Part shown: one piece after another, positions 7,187 through 14,389 of the stretch
Layout: every line of letters starts with the position of its first letter
Numbering within the stretch: the stretch's first letter is position 1
NCBI GenBank assembly: GCA_913064925.1
Contig: CAJYBN010000036.1
Span: 1 to 16,401 of the forward strand
From: an uncultured Peptococcaceae bacterium
Lineage (GTDB): Bacteria > Bacillota > Desulfotomaculia > Desulfotomaculales > Desulfallaceae
DNA: 16,401 nt
Direction of reading: 5' to 3'
Position numbers and translations under genes: made by a program
Notes under the pieces: generated by a model
The model's database searches: none
Told to the model about the DNA's origin: nothing
The model's input: only the letters and a program-made list of their open reading frames with translations

Positions 7187-8115
7187 ACCAGGATATCCTG
7201 GTGGCTATCCTGGCCACGGCCATAACTGCGGGTACACCGATTTTATTTGCTGCCCTGGGAGAAATACTGGCCGAGCGAGCCGGCGTTTTAAATCTGGGCG
7301 TGGAAGGCATGATGCTGGTGGGTGCCGTTTGCGGCTTCATCTGCGCTTTGCAAACCGCCAACCCCTGGGCCGGCATGTTTTTGGCCATGCTGGCCGGGGG
7401 ATTACTGGCGCTTATTCATGCCTTTTTAACGGTAACCATGAAGGCCAACCAGGTAGTGAGCGGACTGGCCCTAACCATGTTCGGCACAGGGCTGAGCGGG
7501 TATTTGGGCAAATCCTATGTAGGCACGGCCTTGCCCGTTCCATTCGAAAATTACACCGTTCCCGTGCTTGGAAATATCCCCTTACTGGGACCGGTTTTTT
7601 TCCAGCACGACCCTATGGTTTACATTAGCTACTTGCTGGTACCGGCATTATGGTTTTTAATTTTCCGCACCAAGGCGGGATTGCACATGCGAGCCGTGGG
7701 CGAAAACCCCGCTGCCGCCGATTCGGTAGGCGTCAATGTATTTCTCACCCGCTACATTTATGTTATAGCCGGCGGTATGCTGACAGGCATCGGCGGCGCC
7801 TACCTGTCGTTAAATTACGTCCCCAGCTGGATGGAAAATATGACCGCGGGAAGGGGATGGATTGCGGTGGCGCTGGTTATTTTCGCCACCTGGAACCCGG
7901 TCCATGCCCTGTGGGGATCTTACCTGTTCGGGGGAATCGACGCCCTTGGTTTTCGCCTGCAAACTCTGAACGTGCTAGTGTCGCCGTACTTCCTGAAGAT
8001 GCTCCCGTACCTGCTGACCATTGCCGTACTCATTTTAGTCACCAGGCGTAACATGGTAAACCGTATTGGCTCCCCGCGAGCTTTGGGTTTGCCGTACGAC
8101 CGGGAGGAAAGATAA
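7183..8115 (+). CDS. ABC transporter permease 2 (BMP/nucleoside class)
   Basis: A 310-residue partner permease of the same BPD_transp_2 family. The opening (AITAGTPILFAALGEILAERAGVLNLGVEGMMLVGA, about residues 9-45) is the standard start of the second BMP permease. MKANQVVSGLALTMFGTGLSGYLG and the loop GENPAAADSVGVNV near residue 175 follow. Eight or so hydrophobic segments are visible. It overlaps permease 1 by ATGA, and xpt starts 16 bases after its stop. The heterodimer of permeases 1 and 2 forms the channel energised by the double ATPase. Confidence 0.93.
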   Translation: MNQDILVAILATAITAGTPILFAALGEILAERAGVLNLGVEGMMLVGAVCGFICALQTANPWAGMFLAMLAGGLLALIHAFLTVTMKANQVVSGLALTMFGTGLSGYLGKSYVGTALPVPFENYTVPVLGNIPLLGPVFFQHDPMVYISYLLVPALWFLIFRTKAGLHMRAVGENPAAADSVGVNVFLTRYIYVIAGGMLTGIGGAYLSLNYVPSWMENMTAGRGWIAVALVIFATWNPVHALWGSYLFGGIDALGFRLQTLNVLVSPYFLKMLPYLLTIAVLILVTRRNMVNRIGSPRALGLPYDREER

Positions 8116-8131
8116 AAAAGGGGGCCGTACC

Positions 8132-8713
8132 TTGCGCGAGTTGAAAGAAAAAATACTAAAAGAAGGGCGAGTATTGTCGGATACCGTATTAAAGGTGGAC
8201 TCATTTTTAAATCACCAAGTAGACCCGCAATTTGCCCTCAAAATGGGCAAGGAGCTAGCTGGTCGTTTTGCCGGCGCCGGGGTTACCAAAGTGCTTACTG
8301 TGGAAGCGTCGGGTATAGCAGTGGCCCTGACCACTGGGCTGGTACTTAACGTACCCGTAATATTTGCCAAGAAAAAAAAGGCTTTCACCCAGGAACCCGG
8401 TTCCTATTACAGTAATATTTTTTCCTTTACCAAGCGGGAAATGGTGGGCATTTACGTCAACAAGAAGTTCATAACCCGGGCGGACCGAGTGTTGATAGTG
8501 GACGATTTCCTAGCGCAGGGAGAAGCACTGCGGGGCATGGTGGGCATCATTGAACAGGCAGGAGCTACCCTGGTGGGCGTGGGAGTAGTAATTGAAAAGG
8601 TTTTCCAGGGCGGAGGTAAAGCATTGCGGGAAAAAGGCGTGCGTATTGAAGCACTTGCCCCTGTTGCTTCGCTGGCTGGAGGTAAGGTCAAATTTATTAA
8701 CGGTCTAAATTGA
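8132..8713 (+). CDS. xpt: xanthine phosphoribosyltransferase
   Basis: Transfers the phosphoribosyl group of PRPP to xanthine, giving XMP for guanine-nucleotide salvage. The 193 residues are close along their length to what I recall of Bacillus Xpt: ILKEGRVLSDTVLKVDSFLNHQVDP at the start, VEASGIAVALTTGL, VPVIFAKKKK and the PRPP loop VLIVDDFLAQGEA near residues 120-132 with the Asp pair at 124-125. GVGVVIEKVFQGG follows. The TTG at 8132 is chosen because homologs begin at that point and the product has the family length. The ribosome binding site is weak (AAAAGGGGG, 8116-8124), so it may be translated by coupling to the permease 16 bases upstream. Being in the same operon as the importer, it points to a purine cargo. 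No purine riboswitch is seen. Confidence 0.92.
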   Translation: MRELKEKILKEGRVLSDTVLKVDSFLNHQVDPQFALKMGKELAGRFAGAGVTKVLTVEASGIAVALTTGLVLNVPVIFAKKKKAFTQEPGSYYSNIFSFTKREMVGIYVNKKFITRADRVLIVDDFLAQGEALRGMVGIIEQAGATLVGVGVVIEKVFQGGGKALREKGVRIEALAPVASLAGGKVKFINGLN

Positions 8714-8760
8714 TAAATGCACCGAGCCATGCCATTAGCCGCAAGCCGCAAGGACCGGGG

Positions 8761-8788
8761 TATTATTTGCTGTATAGTCCAAATAATA
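8761..8788. repeat. AT-rich inverted repeat upstream of the P-loop kinase
   Basis: TATTATTTG (8761-8769) is repeated inverted as CAAATAATA (8780-8788) around a ten-base spacer. It lies in the 113-base gap between xpt and the kinase gene. It may be an operator or a weak hairpin; no T-tract follows. Confidence 0.4.
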
Positions 8789-8826
8789 AGTGCTGAAATA
8801 TCCGTGCCGTTTAGGCGGGGTTGACA

Positions 8827-9342
8827 ATGAGCAGCGTAACCATAAAAATTCCCTTTTTATCCCTGGTTATCTTGTGTGGTCCGGCGGGGTGCGGCAAATC
8901 AACTTTTGCCCACAAGTTTTTTCTAGATACGCAGATCGTCTCATCGGACAAGTGCCGGGCTATGATCGCCGACGAGGAAAATAACATGGCCGTGTCCGGT
9001 CAGGCGTTTAAGTTATTCTACATGCTCATAGACATGCGGTTGTCCGCCGGCAAGCTGACCGTGGCCGACTCCACGGCCCTGGAGAAAAGAAGCCGGAAAA
9101 AGTTACAAAAAATCGCCGGCAAATACGGCTTTCACACCACCCTGATCGTGTTTAATGTACCCTTTGCCTATTGCCTGCAGCAAAACGCCTCCCGGGAAAG
9201 AAAAGTGGAAACGGCGGTCATCGGTAATCACGTCAAGAAACTGGAAAAAACGCTGCGCGATATAGGCAATGAAGAATACCACCAGGTTTTCGTGCTGGAT
9301 GTCAATGACGCCCGCCTGGCCACGGTGCGCGTGATGCGCTGA
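8827..9342 (+). CDS. stand-alone P-loop kinase resembling the Pnkp kinase module
   Basis: A 171-residue single-domain ATPase. The P-loop GPAGCGKST is at residues 18-26. SSD-KC-R places Asp41 and Arg44 exactly as Asp38 and Arg41 of the Clostridium thermocellum Pnkp 5'-kinase domain, where the Asp is the general base. DEENNMAVSGQAF, LTVADSTALEKRSRKKL and IVFNVPFAYCLQQNASRERKV follow the same order as in that domain. Full bacterial Pnkp carries phosphatase and ligase domains after the kinase; here the gene stops after the kinase, so it is a complete small kinase rather than a cut gene. The true substrate (RNA/DNA 5'-OH, nucleoside or other) is unknown. ATG 8827 follows GGCGGGG (8814-8820) by six bases; TTG 8821 is less likely. 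It lies between purine salvage and purine synthesis genes. Confidence 0.75.
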   Translation: MSSVTIKIPFLSLVILCGPAGCGKSTFAHKFFLDTQIVSSDKCRAMIADEENNMAVSGQAFKLFYMLIDMRLSAGKLTVADSTALEKRSRKKLQKIAGKYGFHTTLIVFNVPFAYCLQQNASRERKVETAVIGNHVKKLEKTLRDIGNEEYHQVFVLDVNDARLATVRVMR

Positions 9343-9343
9343 A

Positions 9344-9384
9344 AACACCGCCGGGGTATAGTTCATTGCACGGTTGTTTTTTTT
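9344..9384 (+). terminator. weak candidate terminator after the P-loop kinase
   Basis: AACACCG (9344-9350) can pair with CGGTTGTT (9371-9378) with one bulged base, and eight T residues (9377-9384) follow. The loop is about 20 bases and the stem weak, so this is tentative. Confidence 0.3.
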
Positions 9385-9402
9385 CCCTGAATATAATAAA
9401 AT
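9374..9402 (+). promoter_or_regulatory. candidate promoter of purL-purQ
   Basis: TTGTTT (9374-9379) and TAAAAT (9397-9402) are 17 bases apart, about 78 bases before the purL start. A perfect TATAAT also lies at 9392-9397 but has no well-spaced -35. Low confidence. Confidence 0.3.
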
Positions 9403-9479
9403 AAAGCAGCAGGTACGCGCGGTTTTCGGCTCTACCAGGCCGGAAACTTTTGTTTTTTAAAACCCGGAGGTGGAGTATA

Positions 9480-12320
9480 TTGGCTGTGCACGAAGTGCGG
9501 GTCATAAGCTTGCCTGAGCTAAAAGACCCTAGGAGCGAAAGCTTGCTTTACGAAATCAGGCACTCGCTTAACATCCATAGCGTTAACAAAATTGTTACCG
9601 CCAAAGTATACCGCTTTGAGGGGATATCCGCCCGGGAGGCCGAATTCCTGGCGCAAAACCTATTAGCCGAGGAAATATTCCAAAGATATACGGTTAACGA
9701 ACCGATTATCAATGATGCTGACATCCTGGTGGAAGTGGCTTATAAGCCGGGCGTTATGAACCCGGAAGCGGGATCCATATTAAAAGCTGCCGCCGACCTA
9801 GGAATACAGAATTTGTTGGCCGCCGATTCCAGCTACGAATACGGTTTTTTTGGTTCTGTATCGGACGAGGAAATGCGGCTTATCCTATCCAGGCTGCTGG
9901 TTAATGAAACTGTGGAAAGGGTAGTACGCGAAAAGCCCGCCACTTTAATTATCCAGGGCAGTCCTGGAAAAACCAAGGTGATCCCCATTAGTTCCATGGA
10001 CAACGACGCTTTGATGGAATTAAGCCGCCATAATCACCTGTTCCTTAACCTTGAGGAAATGCGAACCATACAAAAATATTTTGCCGGCCTGGGTCGCGAA
10101 CCGACCGATTGCGAGATTGAAACCCTCGCCCAAACCTGGTCGGAACACTGCGTGCATAAAACCTTTAAGTCCACGCTTGTCGTGGACGGAAGGCGTAAAA
10201 AATCCATGCTGCAGAGGCTGCAGGAAGCTACCTCCGCCGCCGGGCACCCCCTAGTTTTATCTGCCTTTGTGGATAACTCCGGCGTGATGGCCTTTTACGA
10301 AGGGCTGGCCTTGTGCGGCAAAGTGGAAACACATAATTCGCCCTCCGCCATAGAGCCTTACGGCGGCGCCATGACAGGCAGCGGCGGCGTTTTCCGCGAT
10401 ATCATGGGCACTGGTAAGGGAGCCAAGGTTATAGCTTCTACAGACATGTTTTGTTTCGCCCCACCGGACCTGCCCGCAGAAGAAGTACCTGAAGGGTGTC
10501 TGCACCCCAATTACCTGCTGCGGCGGGTGGTGGCCGGAGTGCGCGATTACGGAAACCGCATGGGCATACCCACCAACAACGGATCGGTGCACTTTCACCG
10601 CGATTTCCGGGCCAAACCAACCATTATCGTCGGCGCTTACGGCATCATGCCGGCCGAAGACGCCCGCAAGGGGCAGCCGGAAAATGGCGACATCGCCGTC
10701 GTGGTAGGAGGGAGAACGGGCCGGGACGGCATCCACGGTGCCACTTTTTCCAGCGGTGAAATGACCAACCGGACCATTGATGTTAACGCCAGCGCGGTGC
10801 AAATTGGCCACGCCGTCGAGGAAAAGCGCATGAGCGATGCGCTGCTGCGCGCCAGAGATAATAAGCTCATTAAGGCCATAACCGACTGCGGAGCTGGCGG
10901 TTTTGCCTCGGCTTTCGGCGAGATGGGCCAGCATACCGGCGTGCGCATCAACCTGGAAAAGGTGCCGCTAAAATATCCCGGCCTGGCCCCTTGGGAAATC
11001 TGGCTTTCCGAAAGCCAGGAGAGGATGGCCCTGGCCGTGGCACCGCAGAATTTGCCGCATTTAATGGCCATATGCCGCGAGCACAACGTAGAAGCCACCG
11101 CCATCGGGGAGTTTACCGATACCGGCAAGCTGGAGGTATATTACGGAGACGAGCGTGTCTGCGAGCTGGACATGGAGTTTCTGCATCATGGACTGCCCCA
11201 GCGTATCATGACCGCCCGGCGGGAAAGCCGGCGGGTCGAGGTCAAGGAGCCGGGCCCGCCGCGCGACTGGGTTAAAGTGTGCACGCAAATCATGTCCCAC
11301 CTTAACATCTGTTCCAAGGAACCGATCGTGCGCATGTACGACCACGGCGTCCAGGCCAGCTGCGCCTTACCGCCCTTTGCGGGCGTGTCATGCAGCGCCC
11401 CCAACGATGCCGTGGTTCTGGCACCCGTGCCGGGCAAAAAATACGGCGCGGTTATCGCCCACGGGTTAAATCCCGTGCTCAATACCATGGATCCCTATGC
11501 CGGAGGTATCTGGGCCGCCGCGGAAGCTGTTTCCAACGCCGTAGCGGTGGGCGCCGACCCGGCAGAGCTGGTGTTGATAGATAATTTCATCTGGCCTTAC
11601 CCGGATGAAGAATCGTTGTACGACCTGGACAGGGCCGTTGACGCCTGCGTGGATTTCGTCAAGGTCACCGGCATGCCTTTCATTTCCGGCAAGGACAGTC
11701 TCAGCAGCACCTACCGTTCCTCGGACGGCAAGGTGATTAAGATCCCGCCCGTGCTGTGCATATCCTGCTTCGGCAGGGTGAAGGACGTTACCGCCACCGT
11801 TTCTTCCGATTTCAAGCGCGCGGGCAGCAGCATCCTTCTTGTGGGCAAGCGCGACATTAACCAAATGGGCTGCTCCATATATTTCGACATCGTAGGCGGC
11901 CGCTCACCGTTTATCCCGCTGGTGGATACCGCCGCGCTGGTAAAGGTATGGCGTGCCGTGCACAGGGCATGCCGGAACGGAACAGTAACAGCCTGCCACG
12001 ACATAAGCGAGGGAGGCCTGCTGGCCGCCTTGGCGGAAATGTGTTTCGGCGGCAGTGTGGGCGCGGAAATAACTGTACCGGAACAGGCCCGCGCGGATTA
12101 CTTCCTGTTCAATGAAACCGCGGGCTGCTTCTTGCTGGAAACTGAAGACCCGGCGGCCGTGGCAGAGCAGCTGGAAAACGTACCCTGGCTGCTGCTGGGC
12201 CGAACCGCTGCGGAGAAATTAATATCCGTAAAGCAAGGACAAGATTTTCTTTTTGCCGTGCCGACAGATACTCTGTTTGAATCATGGCGCCGTCCCATGC
12301 AGGAGGTGTTTGGCGGGTGA
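9480..12320 (+). CDS. purL: FGAM synthase, PurS-PurL fusion
   Basis: Catalyses the ATP-dependent conversion of FGAR to FGAM in de novo purine synthesis, using ammonia delivered by PurQ. It has 946 residues, against about 730-740 for the short bacterial PurL. The extra N-terminal part holds two PurS-like units, about residues 1-75 and 76-155, with EVAYKPGVMNPEAGSI in the second. The PurL core starts with the FGAR-site signature TWSEHCVHKTF near residue 224. KVETHNSPSAIEPYGGAMTGSGG and the Gly-rich GGRTGRDGIHGATFSS follow. The second half holds GKDSLSSTY and CHDISEGGLLAALAEM. There is no glutaminase domain; it is encoded by the next gene. The TTG start at 9480 follows GGAGGT (9466-9471) by eight bases. 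The stop overlaps purQ by GTGA (12317-12320). Confidence 0.95.
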   Translation: MAVHEVRVISLPELKDPRSESLLYEIRHSLNIHSVNKIVTAKVYRFEGISAREAEFLAQNLLAEEIFQRYTVNEPIINDADILVEVAYKPGVMNPEAGSILKAAADLGIQNLLAADSSYEYGFFGSVSDEEMRLILSRLLVNETVERVVREKPATLIIQGSPGKTKVIPISSMDNDALMELSRHNHLFLNLEEMRTIQKYFAGLGREPTDCEIETLAQTWSEHCVHKTFKSTLVVDGRRKKSMLQRLQEATSAAGHPLVLSAFVDNSGVMAFYEGLALCGKVETHNSPSAIEPYGGAMTGSGGVFRDIMGTGKGAKVIASTDMFCFAPPDLPAEEVPEGCLHPNYLLRRVVAGVRDYGNRMGIPTNNGSVHFHRDFRAKPTIIVGAYGIMPAEDARKGQPENGDIAVVVGGRTGRDGIHGATFSSGEMTNRTIDVNASAVQIGHAVEEKRMSDALLRARDNKLIKAITDCGAGGFASAFGEMGQHTGVRINLEKVPLKYPGLAPWEIWLSESQERMALAVAPQNLPHLMAICREHNVEATAIGEFTDTGKLEVYYGDERVCELDMEFLHHGLPQRIMTARRESRRVEVKEPGPPRDWVKVCTQIMSHLNICSKEPIVRMYDHGVQASCALPPFAGVSCSAPNDAVVLAPVPGKKYGAVIAHGLNPVLNTMDPYAGGIWAAAEAVSNAVAVGADPAELVLIDNFIWPYPDEESLYDLDRAVDACVDFVKVTGMPFISGKDSLSSTYRSSDGKVIKIPPVLCISCFGRVKDVTATVSSDFKRAGSSILLVGKRDINQMGCSIYFDIVGGRSPFIPLVDTAALVKVWRAVHRACRNGTVTACHDISEGGLLAALAEMCFGGSVGAEITVPEQARADYFLFNETAGCFLLETEDPAAVAEQLENVPWLLLGRTAAEKLISVKQGQDFLFAVPTDTLFESWRRPMQEVFGG

Positions 12321-13099
12321 AACCGCAAGTATGCATATTGAGGACCGACGGCACCAATTGCGACCAGGAAACCTTTTACGCCTTTGCCAAAGCCGGCGGA
12401 AGCTGCCGGCTGGTGCACATCAACCAGCTGCGCAGCGGTGCAGAAAATCTGGCCCACTATCAAATTCTGGCCATCCCCGGCGGTTTTTCCTACGGCGACG
12501 ACATCCATTCCGGCAAAGTGCTATCCGTGGAGCTGGCCGCATTCTTAAAGGAACAGCTGCTGGATTTCGTAGAAAGCGGCAAGCTTATCATAGGCATTTG
12601 CAATGGTTTCCAGGTTTTGGTGCGCACGGGATTGCTGCCCCGGGGAGAAGTTGGTAAAATCAGCGTCACTCTGATGCAAAATGACAGCGGCCACTTTGAA
12701 TGCCGCTGGGTCAACCTGCTGGTGGAAGACACCAACTGTGTATTCACCAGGGGTATGCAGGGAAGCATGGTGCAGTACCAGGTGGCCCACGGAGAAGGGA
12801 AGTTCTATACCGCTGAATCGGTTTTACAGGAAATAGAAAACGCCGGGCAAGTTGTGTTCAGGTACTGCGATGCCGCCAGCAACCGGCCCACCCTGAAATA
12901 CCCGGCCAATCCTAACGGTTCGCTCAACGCCATTGCGGGCATATGCGACCAAACCGGAAGAGTGCTGGGGCTGATGCCACACCCGGAAAGGTTCGTCGAA
13001 TCCTTTCATCATCCCAACTGGCGCAGGTTTAATGGGGCGGAACCGCACGGCATCCCTTTATTTCGCAACGCCGTCCGTTACGCGGAAGAAAACTTATAA
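12317..13099 (+). CDS. purQ: FGAM synthase glutaminase subunit PurQ
   Basis: A class I glutamine amidotransferase of 260 residues that releases ammonia for PurL. The nucleophile elbow is GICNGFQVL with Cys95; the other triad members are His222 and Glu224 in MPHPER. The N-terminus (ILRTDGTNCDQE) and IPGGFSYGDDIHSGK are typical of PurQ. The start is GTG 12317, overlapping the purL stop, with AGGAGGTG at 12301-12308 eight bases upstream; this is a textbook coupled start. Length is toward the long end of bacterial PurQ. With purL it forms a two-gene unit; other pur genes are not in the window. Confidence 0.95.
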   Translation: MKPQVCILRTDGTNCDQETFYAFAKAGGSCRLVHINQLRSGAENLAHYQILAIPGGFSYGDDIHSGKVLSVELAAFLKEQLLDFVESGKLIIGICNGFQVLVRTGLLPRGEVGKISVTLMQNDSGHFECRWVNLLVEDTNCVFTRGMQGSMVQYQVAHGEGKFYTAESVLQEIENAGQVVFRYCDAASNRPTLKYPANPNGSLNAIAGICDQTGRVLGLMPHPERFVESFHHPNWRRFNGAEPHGIPLFRNAVRYAEENL

Positions 13100-13121
13100 A
13101 GACAAGGCAGGTTGAACGCAG

Positions 13122-13580
13122 TTGCTTTACCGCAAAGCCAAAATATCCGACGTGGAAACTATTCACCGGTTTATTACTTATTTTGCCGAAAAAAACCTCA
13201 TGCTGGCACGCTCCCGTTCATCCCTTTACGAGTGCATCAGGGAGTTTACCGTAGCCGAACAAGGTGGCCGCATTGTCGGTGTCGGGGCCTTGCACGTCAT
13301 CTGGGAGGACCTGGCCGAAATTCGTGCCTTGGCCGTAGATGAGAACTACCAGCGCCAGGGTATCGGCCGGGGACTGGTGGAAGCTTTCCTGGCCGAAGCC
13401 GTGGACTTGGAAATACCAAGGGTGTTCGCCCTCACTTACCATGCTCCTTTTTTTGTCAAGTGCGGGTTCCGGCTTATTGCCAAGGATGAACTGCCGCAAA
13501 AGGTTTGGAAAGAGTGTATCAATTGCCCTAAATTTCCTATGTGCGATGAAGTGGCGGTCATCAAGGAATTGCAGTTGTAG
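13122..13580 (+). CDS. GNAT acetyltransferase, short N-acetylglutamate synthase type
   Basis: A 152-residue GNAT. The acetyl-CoA binding segment is IRALAVDENYQRQGIGRGLVEAFL, about residues 67-90. The C-terminal WKECINCPKFPMCDEVAVI, with Cys-x2-Cys and a third Cys, is as I recall for the short NAGS (ArgA-like) family. That family supplies N-acetylglutamate for arginine synthesis. LYRKAKISDVETIHRFITYFAEKNLMLARS is the expected N-terminus. The start is TTG 13122 with a modest AAGGCAGG (13104-13111) upstream. It is 22 bases after purQ and probably cotranscribed. No arginine genes are in view, so the exact substrate is inferred from family only. Confidence 0.78.
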   Translation: MLYRKAKISDVETIHRFITYFAEKNLMLARSRSSLYECIREFTVAEQGGRIVGVGALHVIWEDLAEIRALAVDENYQRQGIGRGLVEAFLAEAVDLEIPRVFALTYHAPFFVKCGFRLIAKDELPQKVWKECINCPKFPMCDEVAVIKELQL

Positions 13581-13642
13581 TGAATATCGAGGGCTTAACC
13601 GGGTGATATTGTTCAATAAGAAATCACGAAGGAGGCCGTAAT

Positions 13643-14389
13643 ATGCCTTCACCGGCAATGCCCACCAGCTGGCGAATTGCCACCAAGCCCCACAAGTTTT
13701 GTCCCGGCTGCGGCCACGGCCTTATCCTCAAGGCGTTGGGCGAGGCAATCGATGAGTTGGGTATCCAGGATCGCCTGGTTTTCGGCTGCGACATCGGCTG
13801 CTCCCTGCTGTCATGGGACTTTTTCGACGTGGACAGCGTGCAAACCCATCACGGCCGCACAACGCCGGTTATGGCAGGTATTAAAAGGGCCAACCCCCAG
13901 CTGCTGGCCGTAGCCTACATGGGTGACGGAGGCGGGTACGCCATCGGTTCTCAGCACTTGGTGAACGCGGCAGCCCGTAATGAAAAAATAACTGTCATAT
14001 TAGCCAACAATACCGTGTACGCCATGACCGGTGGACAAATGGCTCCCACCACCATGCCCGGCCAAAAAACAGAAACCAGCCCTTACGGCAGGGACCCCGT
14101 ACCCACCGGTTACCCCATGCAGGGCCCGGAAATGGTAGCGGCCATCACGGGGCGGGACGCCTATGTGGCCAGGGGTACCATCGCTAATCTCAGACAGCTT
14201 AAGGCATACATTAAAAAAGCCCTGCAGAACCAAATGTCCGGCAGGGGATTTTCCTTTGTGGAGGCGCTGTCCTCCTGCCCCACCAACTGGCGCACCAATG
14301 CTGCGGAAACGTGGCACTTCGTAGAAAAAGACATGGCCGAATATTTCCGGGTGGGAGAGTTAAAAAACCCGCAGGGAAAAGCCGTTTAA
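13643..14389 (+). CDS. 2-oxoacid:ferredoxin oxidoreductase beta subunit
   Basis: The thiamine-diphosphate-binding beta subunit (KorB/VorA/PorB type), 248 residues. It oxidatively decarboxylates a 2-oxoacid to an acyl-CoA with reduction of ferredoxin. The [4Fe-4S] ligands are visible as CPGC (Cys20, Cys23), Cys53 in DIGCS and Cys212 in SSCPTNW. The ThDP/Mg motif begins GDGGGYAIG (Asp95) and ends with LANNTVYAMTGGQ. The start follows AAGGAGG (13629-13635). Alpha and gamma subunits, which normally flank this gene, are absent here: upstream is the GNAT gene and downstream is a convergent gene overlapping its stop by two bases. The 2-oxoacid cannot be read from sequence. Confidence 0.9.
   Translation: MPSPAMPTSWRIATKPHKFCPGCGHGLILKALGEAIDELGIQDRLVFGCDIGCSLLSWDFFDVDSVQTHHGRTTPVMAGIKRANPQLLAVAYMGDGGGYAIGSQHLVNAAARNEKITVILANNTVYAMTGGQMAPTTMPGQKTETSPYGRDPVPTGYPMQGPEMVAAITGRDAYVARGTIANLRQLKAYIKKALQNQMSGRGFSFVEALSSCPTNWRTNAAETWHFVEKDMAEYFRVGELKNPQGKAV

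Noticed and set aside
10257..10934. Long open frame antisense to purL (225 codons)
   Set aside because: It lies wholly inside a conserved gene, has no ribosome binding site or family motif, and reflects codon bias of the plus strand.
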